From Sphingomonas sp. 1F27F7B (GTDB taxonomy: Bacteria > Pseudomonadota > Alphaproteobacteria > Sphingomonadales > Sphingomonadaceae), in the NCBI RefSeq assembly GCF_005503355.1, contig NZ_SCMK01000018.1, forward strand, positions 39,954 to 103,953: DNA of 64,000 nucleotides, in the 5' to 3' direction. Position numbers and translations under genes: made by a program. This document shows, piece by piece, positions 27,837-36,629 of the stretch. Under the pieces are notes generated by a model. That model was not told where the DNA came from, made no database searches, and worked only from the letters and a program-made list of their open reading frames with translations. The first letter of the stretch is position 1. Every line of letters starts with the position of its first letter.

Positions 27837-28271
27837 TTGCTCGTCGCCAAGCTTGAGATCCTCGGAGACATCGACCGCCGCGGTGCGATCCGGTTCGACA
27901 CGGATTCGCCCTCGACATTGCGCACGCCGGACGGCGGCCCGATCGACGTGCAGGTCGAGGATTTCTCGCGCACGGGCTTTCGCTTCTCCTCGGAGCTCGA
28001 TCTGCCGGAAGGCACGCTCGTCTCGCTCGGCCTTTCGGGTGCCGGGTCGCGCGCCGCCAAGGTGGTGCGCCGCTCGGGCAATACCTATGGCTGCGCCTTC
28101 ATGAAGGCGCTCACCGAGGAGGAGATCGCGCACGCCTTTCGCGGCCAGGAGCATGTGCTCGCCGATCTCTCGGCCGCGCTCGCCGCGCGTTTCGGCAGCG
28201 GCAAGGCGCATGCCAAGCCGACGATCCCGCCGCTCCGCCGGCTGATCAGGCGTCCGACCCGCGAGGACTGA
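27837..28271 (+). CDS. PilZ-domain protein
   Basis: A c-di-GMP-binding PilZ module of about 144 residues. The motifs are present: RRGAIRFD (RxxxR) near the N-terminus and DFSRTG (DxSxxG) about 30 residues later, then FSSELDLPEGTLVSLGLSG and GCAFMKALTEEE. A C-terminal helix and a basic tail (RRLIRRPTRED) follow. The TTG at 27837 is chosen because GGAG lies 7 nt upstream; a GTG in frame at 27750 would add 29 poorly conserved residues. A single-domain PilZ protein probably acts as a c-di-GMP adaptor. It is tail-to-tail with the GH43 gene, with a short overlap. Confidence 0.82.
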   Translation: MLVAKLEILGDIDRRGAIRFDTDSPSTLRTPDGGPIDVQVEDFSRTGFRFSSELDLPEGTLVSLGLSGAGSRAAKVVRRSGNTYGCAFMKALTEEEIAHAFRGQEHVLADLSAALAARFGSGKAHAKPTIPPLRRLIRRPTRED

Positions 28272-29865
28272 AGTCCCGTTCGCGATAGGCGAACCAGTCG
28301 AAGTCCGCGTGGAGGCCCGCGCCGGACAGGTCCTGGCATGCCATCCCCACGAAAGCGCCGGTGAAGTTGGGCAGGCCGGGCGCGCTCGCTTCGTCGGACA
28401 GGATCGAGGCGTCGAACTGTTCGGCCAGCCAGTGCCAGGCGCCGGCAGGCGGGCGCCAGGCGAAGCGCAGCCGCTCGTAATCCACTTCGACCCGCAGCTC
28501 GATCGGCCCCTCCGGAAGCGGGACGGGCGCGGTGAACGCATCGGCCTGCGGCGAATCGGGCAGCGCCGACATTACGCGCAGATGGCGGCCGGATTCCTCG
28601 TCGTGGCTGACGTGGAGATAGTGGAACTTGGCGGCATTGTACCAGGCGACCAGCCCTGCGGCCTGCTGGAAATGGCGCGGCGCGAACTCGAGCAGGCACG
28701 AGGCCGAATAGCAGAATGCCTGTTGCCGCCGCGCGACCAGCGCCTGGGTGAACAGGCTGCCGATCGACTCGCGGCCATATAGCCGCAGATGGCCGGGGCG
28801 CGCGGCAAGGCTGAAGATCGCCTCCGGCTCGGGCGTGCGCAGCCACTGGAAGTCGATCGGCAATGCCGCCTCGTCGAAGTCGGCGTGGGCATCGGCCGGC
28901 GCGCGGCCGTCGGGGCCGGGCACTTCGAGCATCGGCATGCCGGGCTCGCCGATGGCGCGGAGCCAGCCGTCCGCGTCCCAGCGCATCGGCTGGATCGCGG
29001 TCTCGCGGCCCAGCACGCAGCGCCCGCGATTGGGAAGCGGGCGGCCGCAGAGATAGACCAGCCAGGGCTCGCCCGCCGGCGTCTCGACCAGATCGGCATG
29101 GCCGGCGCGCTGGAGCGGCGCGTCGGGGCGGGTGCGGCTGGAGAGGATGTGGATGTCGGGATGCAATTCATAAGGGCCGGTCAGGCTGCGCGAGCGGGCC
29201 ATCGTCACTGCGTGGTTCCAGCCGGTGCCGCCTTCGGCGGTGAGCAGGTGATACCAGCCGTCGCGCCTGTAGAGATGCGGCGCCTCGGTGAGCCCCAGCG
29301 CGGTGCCGGGAAAGATGTTGACTCGCTCGCCGACCAGGCGCCGCGCCGCCGGCGAATATTCCTGCACCACGATTCCGGCGAAGCGGTTGCGGCCCGGCCG
29401 ATGGTCCCAGAGCATGTTGAGCAGCCATTTCCGCCCGTCCTCGTCATGGAAGAGCGAGGGATCGAAGCCGCTGCTGTTCAGGTGGATCGGATCGGACCAT
29501 TCGCCGTCGATCGTCTCGCAGGTGACGAGATAATTGTGAAAGTCGCGCAGGCTGGCGCCCGACGCGCCGCCCACCGTGGTGCGGCCATAGCGCTTCACAT
29601 CGGTGTAGATCAGGTGGAAGCGCGCGCCGTCATGCGAAAGGCACGGCGCCCACACGCCGCAGCCGTCCGGATCGCCGCGCATGTCGAGCTGGCTTGCGCG
29701 AGTGAGCGGCCGGGCGATCAGCTTCCAGTTCGCCAGGTCGCGGCTGTGATGGATCTGCACGCCGGGGAACCACTCGAAAGTGGAGGTGGCGATGTAATAA
29801 TCGTCGCCCACCCGGACGATCGACGGGTCGGGATTGAAGCCGGGAAGGATGGGATTGCGAATCAT
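28246..29865 (-). CDS. Glycoside hydrolase family 43 (beta-xylosidase/arabinofuranosidase type)
   Basis: A 539-residue cytoplasmic inverting glycosidase without signal peptide. The five-bladed propeller begins MIRNPILPGFNPDPSIVRVGDDYYIATSTFEWFPGV (split: Asp13 is the general base). Asp135 lies in GFDPSLFHD, and the general acid Glu194 in GLTEAPHLY. The C-terminal 200 residues form the beta-sandwich domain typical of xylan beta-1,4-xylosidases. It should release xylose or arabinose from imported oligosaccharides. Its ATG overlaps the stop of the upstream transporter gene (ATGA), so the two form an operon. The 3' end overlaps the PilZ gene tail by about 26 bp. Confidence 0.92.
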   Translation of the reverse strand: MIRNPILPGFNPDPSIVRVGDDYYIATSTFEWFPGVQIHHSRDLANWKLIARPLTRASQLDMRGDPDGCGVWAPCLSHDGARFHLIYTDVKRYGRTTVGGASGASLRDFHNYLVTCETIDGEWSDPIHLNSSGFDPSLFHDEDGRKWLLNMLWDHRPGRNRFAGIVVQEYSPAARRLVGERVNIFPGTALGLTEAPHLYRRDGWYHLLTAEGGTGWNHAVTMARSRSLTGPYELHPDIHILSSRTRPDAPLQRAGHADLVETPAGEPWLVYLCGRPLPNRGRCVLGRETAIQPMRWDADGWLRAIGEPGMPMLEVPGPDGRAPADAHADFDEAALPIDFQWLRTPEPEAIFSLAARPGHLRLYGRESIGSLFTQALVARRQQAFCYSASCLLEFAPRHFQQAAGLVAWYNAAKFHYLHVSHDEESGRHLRVMSALPDSPQADAFTAPVPLPEGPIELRVEVDYERLRFAWRPPAGAWHWLAEQFDASILSDEASAPGLPNFTGAFVGMACQDLSGAGLHADFDWFAYRERDFSPRGSDA

Positions 29866-31112
29866 GCGGGTTTGCGCACCAGCGTCCAGAGCACGGCCGC
29901 CGCGACGAGATCGAGCAGTCCGAGCGCGATGAAGAAAGGCGTGTAGCCGATCGAGGCGACCAGGCTGCCCATCAGCAGCGAGAAGATCAGGATCGAGGCA
30001 TTGGCGCAGGTGCCGGCCAGGCCGGCGACAGTGCCCAGCTCGTCGCGGCGGAACAGGTCGCTCGCCATGGTGATCACCGTGACCGACAGAGTCTGGTGCG
30101 CGAAGCCGCCGAGCGAAAGCAGGGCGACGGCCGCCCAGGCGCTCTCCACCGTGCCGACGAACAACATGCCCGTCATCAGCACCGCGCCCAGGGTGAAGGT
30201 CCAGCGGCGCGCATCGATCAGGTCGATGCCGCGGCGCTGGAGCCACAGCACCAGCGTCGGCCCGAACAGGCAGCCCAGATCGGCGGCGACGAAGGGCAGA
30301 AAGGCGGACACGGCGATCTCGGCCAGGTCGAAATGGCGGACCTTCACCAGATAGAGCGGCAGCCAGAAGGTCAGCGTGCCCCAGGTCGGATCGGCCAGGA
30401 AGCGCGGGATGGCGATGCCCCAGAAGTTGCGCTGGCGCAGGATCGACAGGATCGAGGGCCGTGCCCCCGCCGCCTGGATATGCTGCTCCTGCCCGGCCAG
30501 GATATGGGCGCGCTCTTCCTCGCCGATCTCGGGATGTTCGGCGGGCGGGCGATAGAAGCGCAGCCAGAGCAGCACCCAGAACAGGGCGAGGGCGCCGGCG
30601 ATCACGAAGGCCGCGCGCCAGTTCCACATCCAGATCGACCAGGCGACGAGCGGCGCCGCCAGCGCCGATCCGGCCGAGGCACCCAGATTGTAGATGCCGC
30701 CCGCCAGCCCGCGTTCCCGGGCGGGAAACCATTCGGAGACGACCTTCAGTCCCCCGGTATGCGACGTCCCCTCGGCAAAGCCCAGCGCCCCGCGCAGGCC
30801 GAACAGCATCTGCCAGTTGAAGGCGAGCCCGTGCGCCATGGTCAGCAGGCCCCAGCAGCTGGCGAAGACGGCGAGGCCGGTCCGGAGCCCGATCGTGTCG
30901 AGGATATAGCCGACCACTGGCTGCAGCATCACGCCGGCCTGGAAGGCGGCGGTGATCCAGGAATATTGATGCTCGTCGATGCCCAGGTCGGGCATGAACA
31001 CGGGGGCCGCGACGGCAAGCGTCGAGCGGGTGAGATAGTTCACCACCGTGCCGAGCATCACGATCGCGATGATCCACCAGCGCAGGGCGCGCGTGCGTCG
31101 CCAGAGGGACAT
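29862..31112 (-). CDS. MFS transporter, hexuronate/sugar type (ExuT-like)
   Basis: A 416-residue 12-helix permease. Helix 1 reads WWIIAIVMLGTVVNYLTRSTLAV (NY and R as in the anion:cation symporter family). GALGFAEGTSHTGGLKVVSEWFPARERG matches the conserved loop of ExuT/GarP-type hexuronate transporters. A cytoplasmic loop with IGEEERAHILAGQEQH separates the two halves. With the GH43 enzyme it forms an uptake-and-cleavage pair for plant-cell-wall sugars, probably small xylan or glucuronoxylan fragments (inferred). A GGGAGAGA site precedes the start, and a perfect 16-bp palindrome lies 32 bp further upstream. Confidence 0.9.
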   Translation of the reverse strand: MSLWRRTRALRWWIIAIVMLGTVVNYLTRSTLAVAAPVFMPDLGIDEHQYSWITAAFQAGVMLQPVVGYILDTIGLRTGLAVFASCWGLLTMAHGLAFNWQMLFGLRGALGFAEGTSHTGGLKVVSEWFPARERGLAGGIYNLGASAGSALAAPLVAWSIWMWNWRAAFVIAGALALFWVLLWLRFYRPPAEHPEIGEEERAHILAGQEQHIQAAGARPSILSILRQRNFWGIAIPRFLADPTWGTLTFWLPLYLVKVRHFDLAEIAVSAFLPFVAADLGCLFGPTLVLWLQRRGIDLIDARRWTFTLGAVLMTGMLFVGTVESAWAAVALLSLGGFAHQTLSVTVITMASDLFRRDELGTVAGLAGTCANASILIFSLLMGSLVASIGYTPFFIALGLLDLVAAAVLWTLVRKPA

Positions 31113-31143
31113 TGCTCTCTCCCGAGCGGGCGTCGGGGTGCGC

Positions 31144-31159
31144 CCGTTAGCGCTAACGG
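31144..31159. promoter_or_regulatory. LacI-type operator palindrome upstream of sugar operon
   Basis: CCGTTAGCGCTAACGG is a perfect 16-bp palindrome with central CG. The sequence form (TTAGCGCTAA) is typical of LacI/GalR-family operators that control sugar operons in alphaproteobacteria. It sits 32 bp before the transporter start codon, a repressor position. No LacI gene is in the window. Confidence 0.7.
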
Positions 31160-31307
31160 TGGCGGGTTCGGGAGGATAGGGCAAGAGAATATTGTCTGAG
31201 TTATATCTCTTCGTGTGAGAGTGGCTTCCCTCATCCCCTCGAACTTGCCTGGCGCTCATCGTATCGGGACAACCGCCGCGCTCTCGTCCTCTCCGCGCCC
31301 CACCTCT

Positions 31308-31390
31308 CGTCATCCCCGCGCAGGCGGGAATCCAGAGTCACAGGCGATACGGCGGAGAAGCCCTGGGTCCCCGCCTGCGTGGGGATGACG
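31308..31390. repeat. Inverted-repeat element (GTCATCCCCGCGCAGG family)
   Basis: CGTCATCCCCGCGCAGGCGG at the left and a near-exact reverse complement ending GGGGATGACG at the right bracket about 30 nt. The gap 31,113-31,518 contains only this element, the operator at 31,144 and presumed promoters; I see no gene in it. Confidence 0.85.
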
Positions 31391-31518
31391 GAAGAGGAAT
31401 AGCTGCCGCAAGGGGACAAGCTCCGATCAGGACCAGGGTCGGCATGCCGTGGCAGGAGGATCGGTTTGGCCGCAATCGCCGGGATGTGAGCGGGAGGGGC
31501 GTGCCCTATATCACTTGC

Positions 31519-32559
31519 ATGACCCACGCACTCTCCCTCTCCGAAGACGCGGCCTGGGCTGCCTTCGAAGCGCGCGACCGCGCCTTTGACGGGCGGCTGA
31601 TCGTCGCGGTGACCACCACGCGCATCTATTGCAAGCCGACCTGCCCGGCGCGGCGGCCGAAGCGCGAGCATGTCGAGTTCTTCGACGATGCCGATGCGGC
31701 CCGCGCCGCCGGCTATCGCGCCTGCCTGCGCTGCAAGCCCGACGAAGTCGGCCGCGACCGGATCGCAGTGGCAAGGGCGGTGGCGCTGATCGAGGCGGCG
31801 GAGGAGAATGTCCCGCTCGACGGGATTGCCGCTGCGGTCGGCTATGCGCCGCACCATTTCCATCGGCTGTTCAAGCGCGCCACCGGCGTGACGCCTGCCG
31901 CCTATGCCCGAGGGCTCAAGGCGAAGCGCGCCGCCGAGGCACTGTCGGGCGAGGAGAGCGTTACCGGCGCGATCTACGAAGCCGGCTATTCCGCGCCCAG
32001 CCGCTTCTACGAGACCGCGAACGCCCGGCTCGGGATGAGCCCCAGCGTGTGGAAGCGTGGTGGCGCGGGCGTGACGATCCGCTGGACTCTTGCCGAGACC
32101 AGCCTCGGCCCGCTGCTGATCGCGGCGACCGACAAGGGATTGTGCCGCGTCGCCTTCGAGGAAAATGCCCTCGATCTCACCCGGCGTTTCCCGGCGGCGG
32201 AGATCGTCCAGGGCGGCGCGGCGCTGGCGGCGCTCGCCGCGCGGGTGGTCGCCGAAGTCGAGAGCCCGGGGCGCGACACCGACCTGCCGCTCGACGTGCA
32301 GGGCACTGCCTTTCAGGAAGCGGTCTGGCAGGCGCTGCGCGCGATTCCGCCGGGCGAGACGCGCAGCTATGCCCAGCTTGCCGCTGCCGCCGGCAGTCCC
32401 GGCGCGGTCCGCGCGGCGGGCACGGCCTGTGGCGCCAATCACGTGCCGGTGGTCATTCCCTGCCACCGCGCGCTCCGCTCCGACGGCAGCATGGGCGGCT
32501 ATGCCTATGGCGTGGACCGCAAGAAGGCGCTGCTGAGGCGCGAAGGAGCCGACCAATGA
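31519..32559 (+). CDS. ada: Ada: bifunctional DNA alkylation repair protein and regulator
   Basis: Repairs O6-alkylguanine and methylphosphotriesters and activates the adaptive response. In the 346-residue protein, four zinc Cys are at 38, 42, 69 and 72 (RIYCKPTC, CLRCKP), the same numbers as in E. coli Ada; Cys38 accepts the phosphotriester methyl. An AraC-type DNA-binding domain spans about 83-180, and the C-terminal methyltransferase has the active site VIPCHR with Cys315. All three modules are intact. The ATG at 31519 is consistent with the zinc-domain numbering. It overlaps the next gene by 4 bp. Confidence 0.95.
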   Translation: MTHALSLSEDAAWAAFEARDRAFDGRLIVAVTTTRIYCKPTCPARRPKREHVEFFDDADAARAAGYRACLRCKPDEVGRDRIAVARAVALIEAAEENVPLDGIAAAVGYAPHHFHRLFKRATGVTPAAYARGLKAKRAAEALSGEESVTGAIYEAGYSAPSRFYETANARLGMSPSVWKRGGAGVTIRWTLAETSLGPLLIAATDKGLCRVAFEENALDLTRRFPAAEIVQGGAALAALAARVVAEVESPGRDTDLPLDVQGTAFQEAVWQALRAIPPGETRSYAQLAAAAGSPGAVRAAGTACGANHVPVVIPCHRALRSDGSMGGYAYGVDRKKALLRREGADQ

Positions 32560-33023
32560 GCTATGTGATCCAGGGCCTCGACCCCGCGCCGTTCCGCGCA
32601 CTTTATGGCTTGTCGGATGCGGCGCTGGCGGCCCGGCACGCCGTCCGCAGGACCGTGGCGAAGAAGCCCGGCGCGCCCTGCCGCGTGACGCTGGCCGATG
32701 CCGAGCCCGGCGAGACGGTGCTGCTGCTCAATCACGAGCATCTGCCCGTCGCCTCGCCTTATCGCGGCACCCATGCCATCTTCGTGCGCGAGGGTGCCGA
32801 GGTGCCGGCGCGCTTCGAGAATGCCGTGCCGGAGCAATTGGCGATCCGCCTGCTCTCGGTCCGCGCCTTTGACGATGCCGGCATGATGACCAATGCCGAT
32901 GTGGTGGAGGGCCGTGACCTCGAGCCGCTGATCGCGCGCTTCTTCAAGGATCCGGCGGTCGCGTATCTCCACGTCCACAATGCCAAACCCGGCTGTTTCG
33001 CAGCGCGGGTGGACCGGCTCTAG
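32556..33023 (+). CDS. DUF1203 family protein
   Basis: A 155-residue soluble protein matching the DUF1203 group: MSYVIQGLDPAPFRALYGLSD at the N-terminus, PCRVTLADAEPGETVLLLNHEHLPVASPYRGTHAIFVREGA in the middle (split motif with the conserved His/Glu), and YLHVHNAKPGCFAARVDRL at the end. Biochemical role unknown. The start overlaps the ada stop (ATGA), so it is translated with ada and may belong to the alkylation response. Confidence 0.85.
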   Translation: MSYVIQGLDPAPFRALYGLSDAALAARHAVRRTVAKKPGAPCRVTLADAEPGETVLLLNHEHLPVASPYRGTHAIFVREGAEVPARFENAVPEQLAIRLLSVRAFDDAGMMTNADVVEGRDLEPLIARFFKDPAVAYLHVHNAKPGCFAARVDRL

Positions 33024-33049
33024 GCCTACGAGACTGGCGGTCCCCGGTG

Positions 33050-33148
33050 GCTCCCCGGCGAAGGCCGGGGCCCAGTATCGGGATGCTATCGAGATACGCG
33101 AACCCCTCGAACGATGTCGCAACCGGGCCCCGGCCTTCGCCGGGGAGC
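33050..33148. repeat. Inverted repeat with 24-bp perfect arms
   Basis: The left arm (33,050-33,073, GCTCCCCGGCGAAGG then CCGGGGCCC) is repeated exactly, inverted, at 33,125-33,148. About 50 nt separate them. The gap 33,024-33,368 holds this element and the MITE-like element next to it, and no gene. Confidence 0.85.
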
Positions 33149-33183
33149 AAGAAGGGCTGTCCGGCTCTCATCGCACGCCCAAA

Positions 33184-33293
33184 TGTCGATACGCCCTAGG
33201 TTGAGAACCCAAACAAGTATCTGATTTTCCGTCGTCATCCCCGCGCAGGCGGGGATGACGATTGAAGGAATATGAGTCCCCCAACCTAGGGCG
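33184..33293. repeat. MITE-like element, copy 1
   Basis: Ends are the perfect 12-bp inverted repeat CGCCCTAGGTTG (33,192-33,203) and CAACCTAGGGCG (33,282-33,293). Inside is a short palindrome CGTCATCCCCGCG...CGGGGATGACG (33,233-33,260). The left 60 bp and right 35 bp match copy 2 at 50.4 kb almost exactly. No coding capacity. Confidence 0.8.
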
Positions 33294-33368
33294 GAGCCTC
33301 GTTCAGCGAAGCCCGTCCTCCCGTGTTGGCGGAGGCGATGAATGAAGTGCGGTCCGGCGCGGCCGGAC

Positions 33369-34916
33369 CTATTTGGCCGCCGCCGCTGCCGGAGGCTCGC
33401 CGCCCGGCGCGCATCTATAGACCAGCTTCTCGTTGTAGACTGCCGGCAGCGCGCTGCGGATCGATTGCTGCTGCGTTGCCAGCTCGGCCCGCTTGGCCTG
33501 GTCGGACGAGCATTCCTTGAGCGGCACGCCCTTCCGCAGCGCCCGCGCCTGCTTCATCTGCTCGGAGGAGAGGAGGTAGCGCGTGTTGGTGTAGGTGCCC
33601 GTCGCGGGATCGAAATCGAGCACCGAGACATTGGCTTCCTGATCCGGCACCAGGATGCGCTGCCAGTGCGTGCCGGACTCGGCATATTGGGTGCGGCCGT
33701 TGATGCAGCCGTCCTCGCCTATGTCGAGGTCCACCCTGTCGGTCGGGGAGACGATTACGCGGCTGCGCTCGGGCACCAGGGTGCAGACCAGCTTGCCCTG
33801 GGCGGCGGTGTTCGTCGTGCCGCCGGCTGCCGCCGCGGCCGCCTTGGGCACCGGCAATACCTTGGTTTCGTCGAAGCCCGGCCGGCTCAGGAACAGCGCG
33901 GCCGCGCCCAGCATCAGCACGCCGCCGCCCGCCGCAACCCAGATCGCTTCGCGCCTGCGCTCGCGCGAGAGCAGCAGCCCCGCCCCGCCCACTGCCAGCG
34001 CGCCGAGCACGAGCAGCACCGCGGCGCCGGCCATATAGTTCTCGCGCGCGGTCTCGGCGCGGTTGCGCGCCTGGGTGATCGCGTCGTCGCGCTCGGCCTC
34101 GGCCCTCGCGGCATTGGCGCGCGATGCCTCGTCCGCCGCCAGGCGCGCCTTCTCGTCGGCGCTGCGCTCCTGCGCCATCTGCTCCTCGACGGAGGTGCAG
34201 GGAATGTCGACCGTGGCGAAGGATTGCTTCGCCTCGCCGAGAAAGGCGGCCAGCTCGCTGCCGGCGATGGCGAAGGCGAAAGTCGAATCGCCGTCGTCAT
34301 TGTGCGTGATCGCCGAATTGACGCCGAGCACGCGGCCGCAGCGATCGAGCAGCGGCCCGCCCGAATTGCCGCGCGCGATGCTGGCGGTGTGGAGCAGCAC
34401 GCTCACCCCGCTCAGCTGGCGCAGGCCGGCGAACCCGCCCTGCGAGCGCACCGGCGACTGGGGCTTGATGAAATCCGCCGCCGAGCGGGCGGTGGCGACG
34501 TCGACATTGCCTGGATAGCCGAGCGCGATGAGCGAATCGCCGTCGGAGATCTTGCCGCCGAACAGCGTGAGCGGCGGCAGGCGCACGCCGCTGAACTCGA
34601 TCAGCGCCAGGTCGCGTGCCTGGTCGATCTTGATGACCTTGCCCTGATAGGATTTGTCGCCTTCGGAAGGGACGACGCCGATCACGACATTGTCGGGATA
34701 GCGCGAGGCGAGCTCGACGACATGGGCGTTGGTGATCACGCGGTTGGGGCCCACGGCGAAGCCGCTGCCATGGCCGAAGCCGACCACTTCGTCATCGACC
34801 ACCGCGATGGTCACGATGCGCACCACGCCGCGCGCGGAAGCGGAGATGTCGTCGGCATGCGCCGGGGCTGCCCATGCGAAGAGCAGCGCCACCACGATAA
34901 GCAACCGACGCATCAT
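33369..34916 (-). CDS. Trypsin-like serine protease with coiled coil and membrane anchor
   Basis: A 515-residue envelope protein: signal MMRRLLIVVALLFAWAAPAHA, then an S1/HtrA-type protease domain with His65 (TNAHVV), Asp102 (ARDLALIEF) and Ser185 (GNSGGPLL), all present. Next is an Ala/Glu/Arg coiled coil (about 225-275), two transmembrane helices (AVLLVLGALAVGGAGLLL and WVAAGGGVLMLGAAALFL), and a C-terminal domain of about 200 residues with paired Cys. No PDZ domain is present, so it is not a classic DegP. The start is set by GGAGG 11 nt upstream. It could process or sense envelope proteins; the C-terminal domain is unrecognised. Confidence 0.85.
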   Translation of the reverse strand: MMRRLLIVVALLFAWAAPAHADDISASARGVVRIVTIAVVDDEVVGFGHGSGFAVGPNRVITNAHVVELASRYPDNVVIGVVPSEGDKSYQGKVIKIDQARDLALIEFSGVRLPPLTLFGGKISDGDSLIALGYPGNVDVATARSAADFIKPQSPVRSQGGFAGLRQLSGVSVLLHTASIARGNSGGPLLDRCGRVLGVNSAITHNDDGDSTFAFAIAGSELAAFLGEAKQSFATVDIPCTSVEEQMAQERSADEKARLAADEASRANAARAEAERDDAITQARNRAETARENYMAGAAVLLVLGALAVGGAGLLLSRERRREAIWVAAGGGVLMLGAAALFLSRPGFDETKVLPVPKAAAAAAGGTTNTAAQGKLVCTLVPERSRVIVSPTDRVDLDIGEDGCINGRTQYAESGTHWQRILVPDQEANVSVLDFDPATGTYTNTRYLLSSEQMKQARALRKGVPLKECSSDQAKRAELATQQQSIRSALPAVYNEKLVYRCAPGGEPPAAAAAK

Positions 34917-35002
34917 CGAACCCCGAACCTCCGTTAGGCCGGCAGCTTTCGGGCAAAAGCCCCGGCGGTTCAAGCCGGGGGCTGTAGCAGCGGCGGCGGG
35001 GC

Positions 35003-36538
35003 TCAGCTCTTTTTCTTCTTCTCCACGTCCTCCGCCGCCTTCCTCGCCTTGGCTTCGGCTTCGTTCAGCAAGGCGAGCGCAGCCTCGGGCCCCTTCTCAT
35101 CGAGCGCGGTGAGCACCTTCAGCGCGACATTGTCGGCAGGCGCATGCGGGCTGTAGGCGACGGGTTCGAAGGCGACGCGCGCGGCCTTGGCGTCGTTCGT
35201 CTCGAGCAGCACCTTGCCCGCCATGACGCGCAGATCGGTATCGAACGGCGCCAGCACATAGGCGCCGAGCAGCCCGTTCCTGGCATTGACGGTGGGTGCC
35301 TGCTTCGCCGCCGCGAAGCTCTCGTAGAACAGGATCAGCGGCTGGGGATATTCGGTATCGAGCTTGTTCGCTTTCAGGAAATAGCCGCGAATCGCCTTCC
35401 AGCGCTCGGGATTGGTGTCGCCGGCCGCCTTCGCGACTGCCATCTGCGCCATGCCCTTGTACAGCAGCGCGTGGATCGAGTTGGGATCGGCGGCCAGCGC
35501 GCGGTCCGCGGCCGCTTCGGCGGCGGCATAGTTCTTGGCGTCGAATTCGGCCTCGGCGAGCTCGTTCTGCGCCGCGGCGTCCGTGGGATAGGGCGCGGCC
35601 AGCCGGCGCGCGAGCTCGGCGACTTCGGGCGCGGCCTTCGCGTCGACGCCATTGCTCGAGCGTGTCCGCGCCGGCAGCGTGGCGACCTCGCCGGCGCTGA
35701 GCTTGCGCAGCGTGACCTTGCCCACCGCGACCTGCTCCCTGGAAAGGCGCAGCAACGGCAGCGTCGTGCCCGAGATGTAGCGGTTGAGCTTGTGGTCGAG
35801 GTCGTTCGGATTCCCGAAGGCGCGGCCTGCCTCGGCAGCCTTGCCCGCGTTGCTCAGCGTTATGTATTCGGCCAGCTCCTTGCCGTGCCCGCCGAGCAGC
35901 GCATAATGCGTCAGCAGCCAGCCGCGGCCGTAGAGAATATGCGTCTGCAATTCGTCGAGCTTGCCCGGATTGAGCATCAGCAGCTGGCTTGCCGGGATCT
36001 GGTTGATCTGGCTGATCCCGTATTTGCGATATTCCGGCGGCGCGCCGAAGGTGAGCGTGCCGTCCGTCCGATAGGTGGCGGTGCCGACGAACTCGGCGAA
36101 CCCCTCGACGAACCATTTGGCGAACACCGCGCTCGGCCAGCTCGAGAACATGAAGCTATGGGCATATTCGTGCTGCAGGATCGCCCGCGCGCTGAGTTCG
36201 CCGGCGGTCTTGCGGGGGGCGAACGCCATCGGACCGGAGGCGCGTGGCTGGAAATAGCCGGCGATCGACTGGTCGCCGGAGAGCTTCCGGATCGCCGCGA
36301 CGTCGTCGAGCATGAACACGGTGACGCGCAGGTTGGGGCTGATCGGCTTGTCCGGCGTGCCGGTGATCGTCCGCAGCGCTTGGTCGAAGCGCTCGAGCGC
36401 TTCGGTCGCCGCGGTGACCTGTTCGGGCGAACCTTCCGAATAGACGATGAAATGCTTGGAGCTGCCTTCGTACCAGTCGGCGGCGTGCGCGAACGACGGC
36501 AGCAGCAGCGAAGTAGCGAGCAAAAGATGACGACGCAT
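35003..36538 (-). CDS. Exported Zn-peptidase-like protein with TPR region
   Basis: A 511-residue secreted or periplasmic protein with signal MRRHLLLATSLLLPSFAHA. It carries the zinc metallopeptidase motif HEYAH (His123, Glu124, His127) and a downstream EGFAEF (Glu145/Glu149) as third ligand, the pattern of MA-clan/DUF1570-like peptidases. The C-terminal half is helical and TPR-like (AAQNELAEAEFDAKNYAAAEAA, ADRALAADPNSIHALLYKG) and ends in a Lys-rich tail (EDVEKKKKS). GGGGGAGAAG precedes the start. It lies 86 bp upstream of the S1-like protease gene on the same strand, and the two may be co-expressed. Substrate unknown. Confidence 0.82.
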   Translation of the reverse strand: MRRHLLLATSLLLPSFAHAADWYEGSSKHFIVYSEGSPEQVTAATEALERFDQALRTITGTPDKPISPNLRVTVFMLDDVAAIRKLSGDQSIAGYFQPRASGPMAFAPRKTAGELSARAILQHEYAHSFMFSSWPSAVFAKWFVEGFAEFVGTATYRTDGTLTFGAPPEYRKYGISQINQIPASQLLMLNPGKLDELQTHILYGRGWLLTHYALLGGHGKELAEYITLSNAGKAAEAGRAFGNPNDLDHKLNRYISGTTLPLLRLSREQVAVGKVTLRKLSAGEVATLPARTRSSNGVDAKAAPEVAELARRLAAPYPTDAAAQNELAEAEFDAKNYAAAEAAADRALAADPNSIHALLYKGMAQMAVAKAAGDTNPERWKAIRGYFLKANKLDTEYPQPLILFYESFAAAKQAPTVNARNGLLGAYVLAPFDTDLRVMAGKVLLETNDAKAARVAFEPVAYSPHAPADNVALKVLTALDEKGPEAALALLNEAEAKARKAAEDVEKKKKS

Positions 36539-36629
36539 GAGTCTTCTCCCCCGATCGGCCGAGTTTATGGTTCGTAGCGGAGTCGTCAATCTGTGGTGTG
36601 GCCGGGTCCGCGGTCGTGTTCGCCTCGGA

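Noticed and set aside
29866..31077. Extension of the GH43 gene upstream by about 400 codons
   Set aside because: The stretch is a shadow of the overlapping MFS transporter; GH43 homology begins exactly at the ATG in the ATGA overlap.
33024..33368. Small genes in the gap between DUF1203 and the protease gene
   Set aside because: Open frames there follow the palindromes and lack ribosome sites and coding-like composition.
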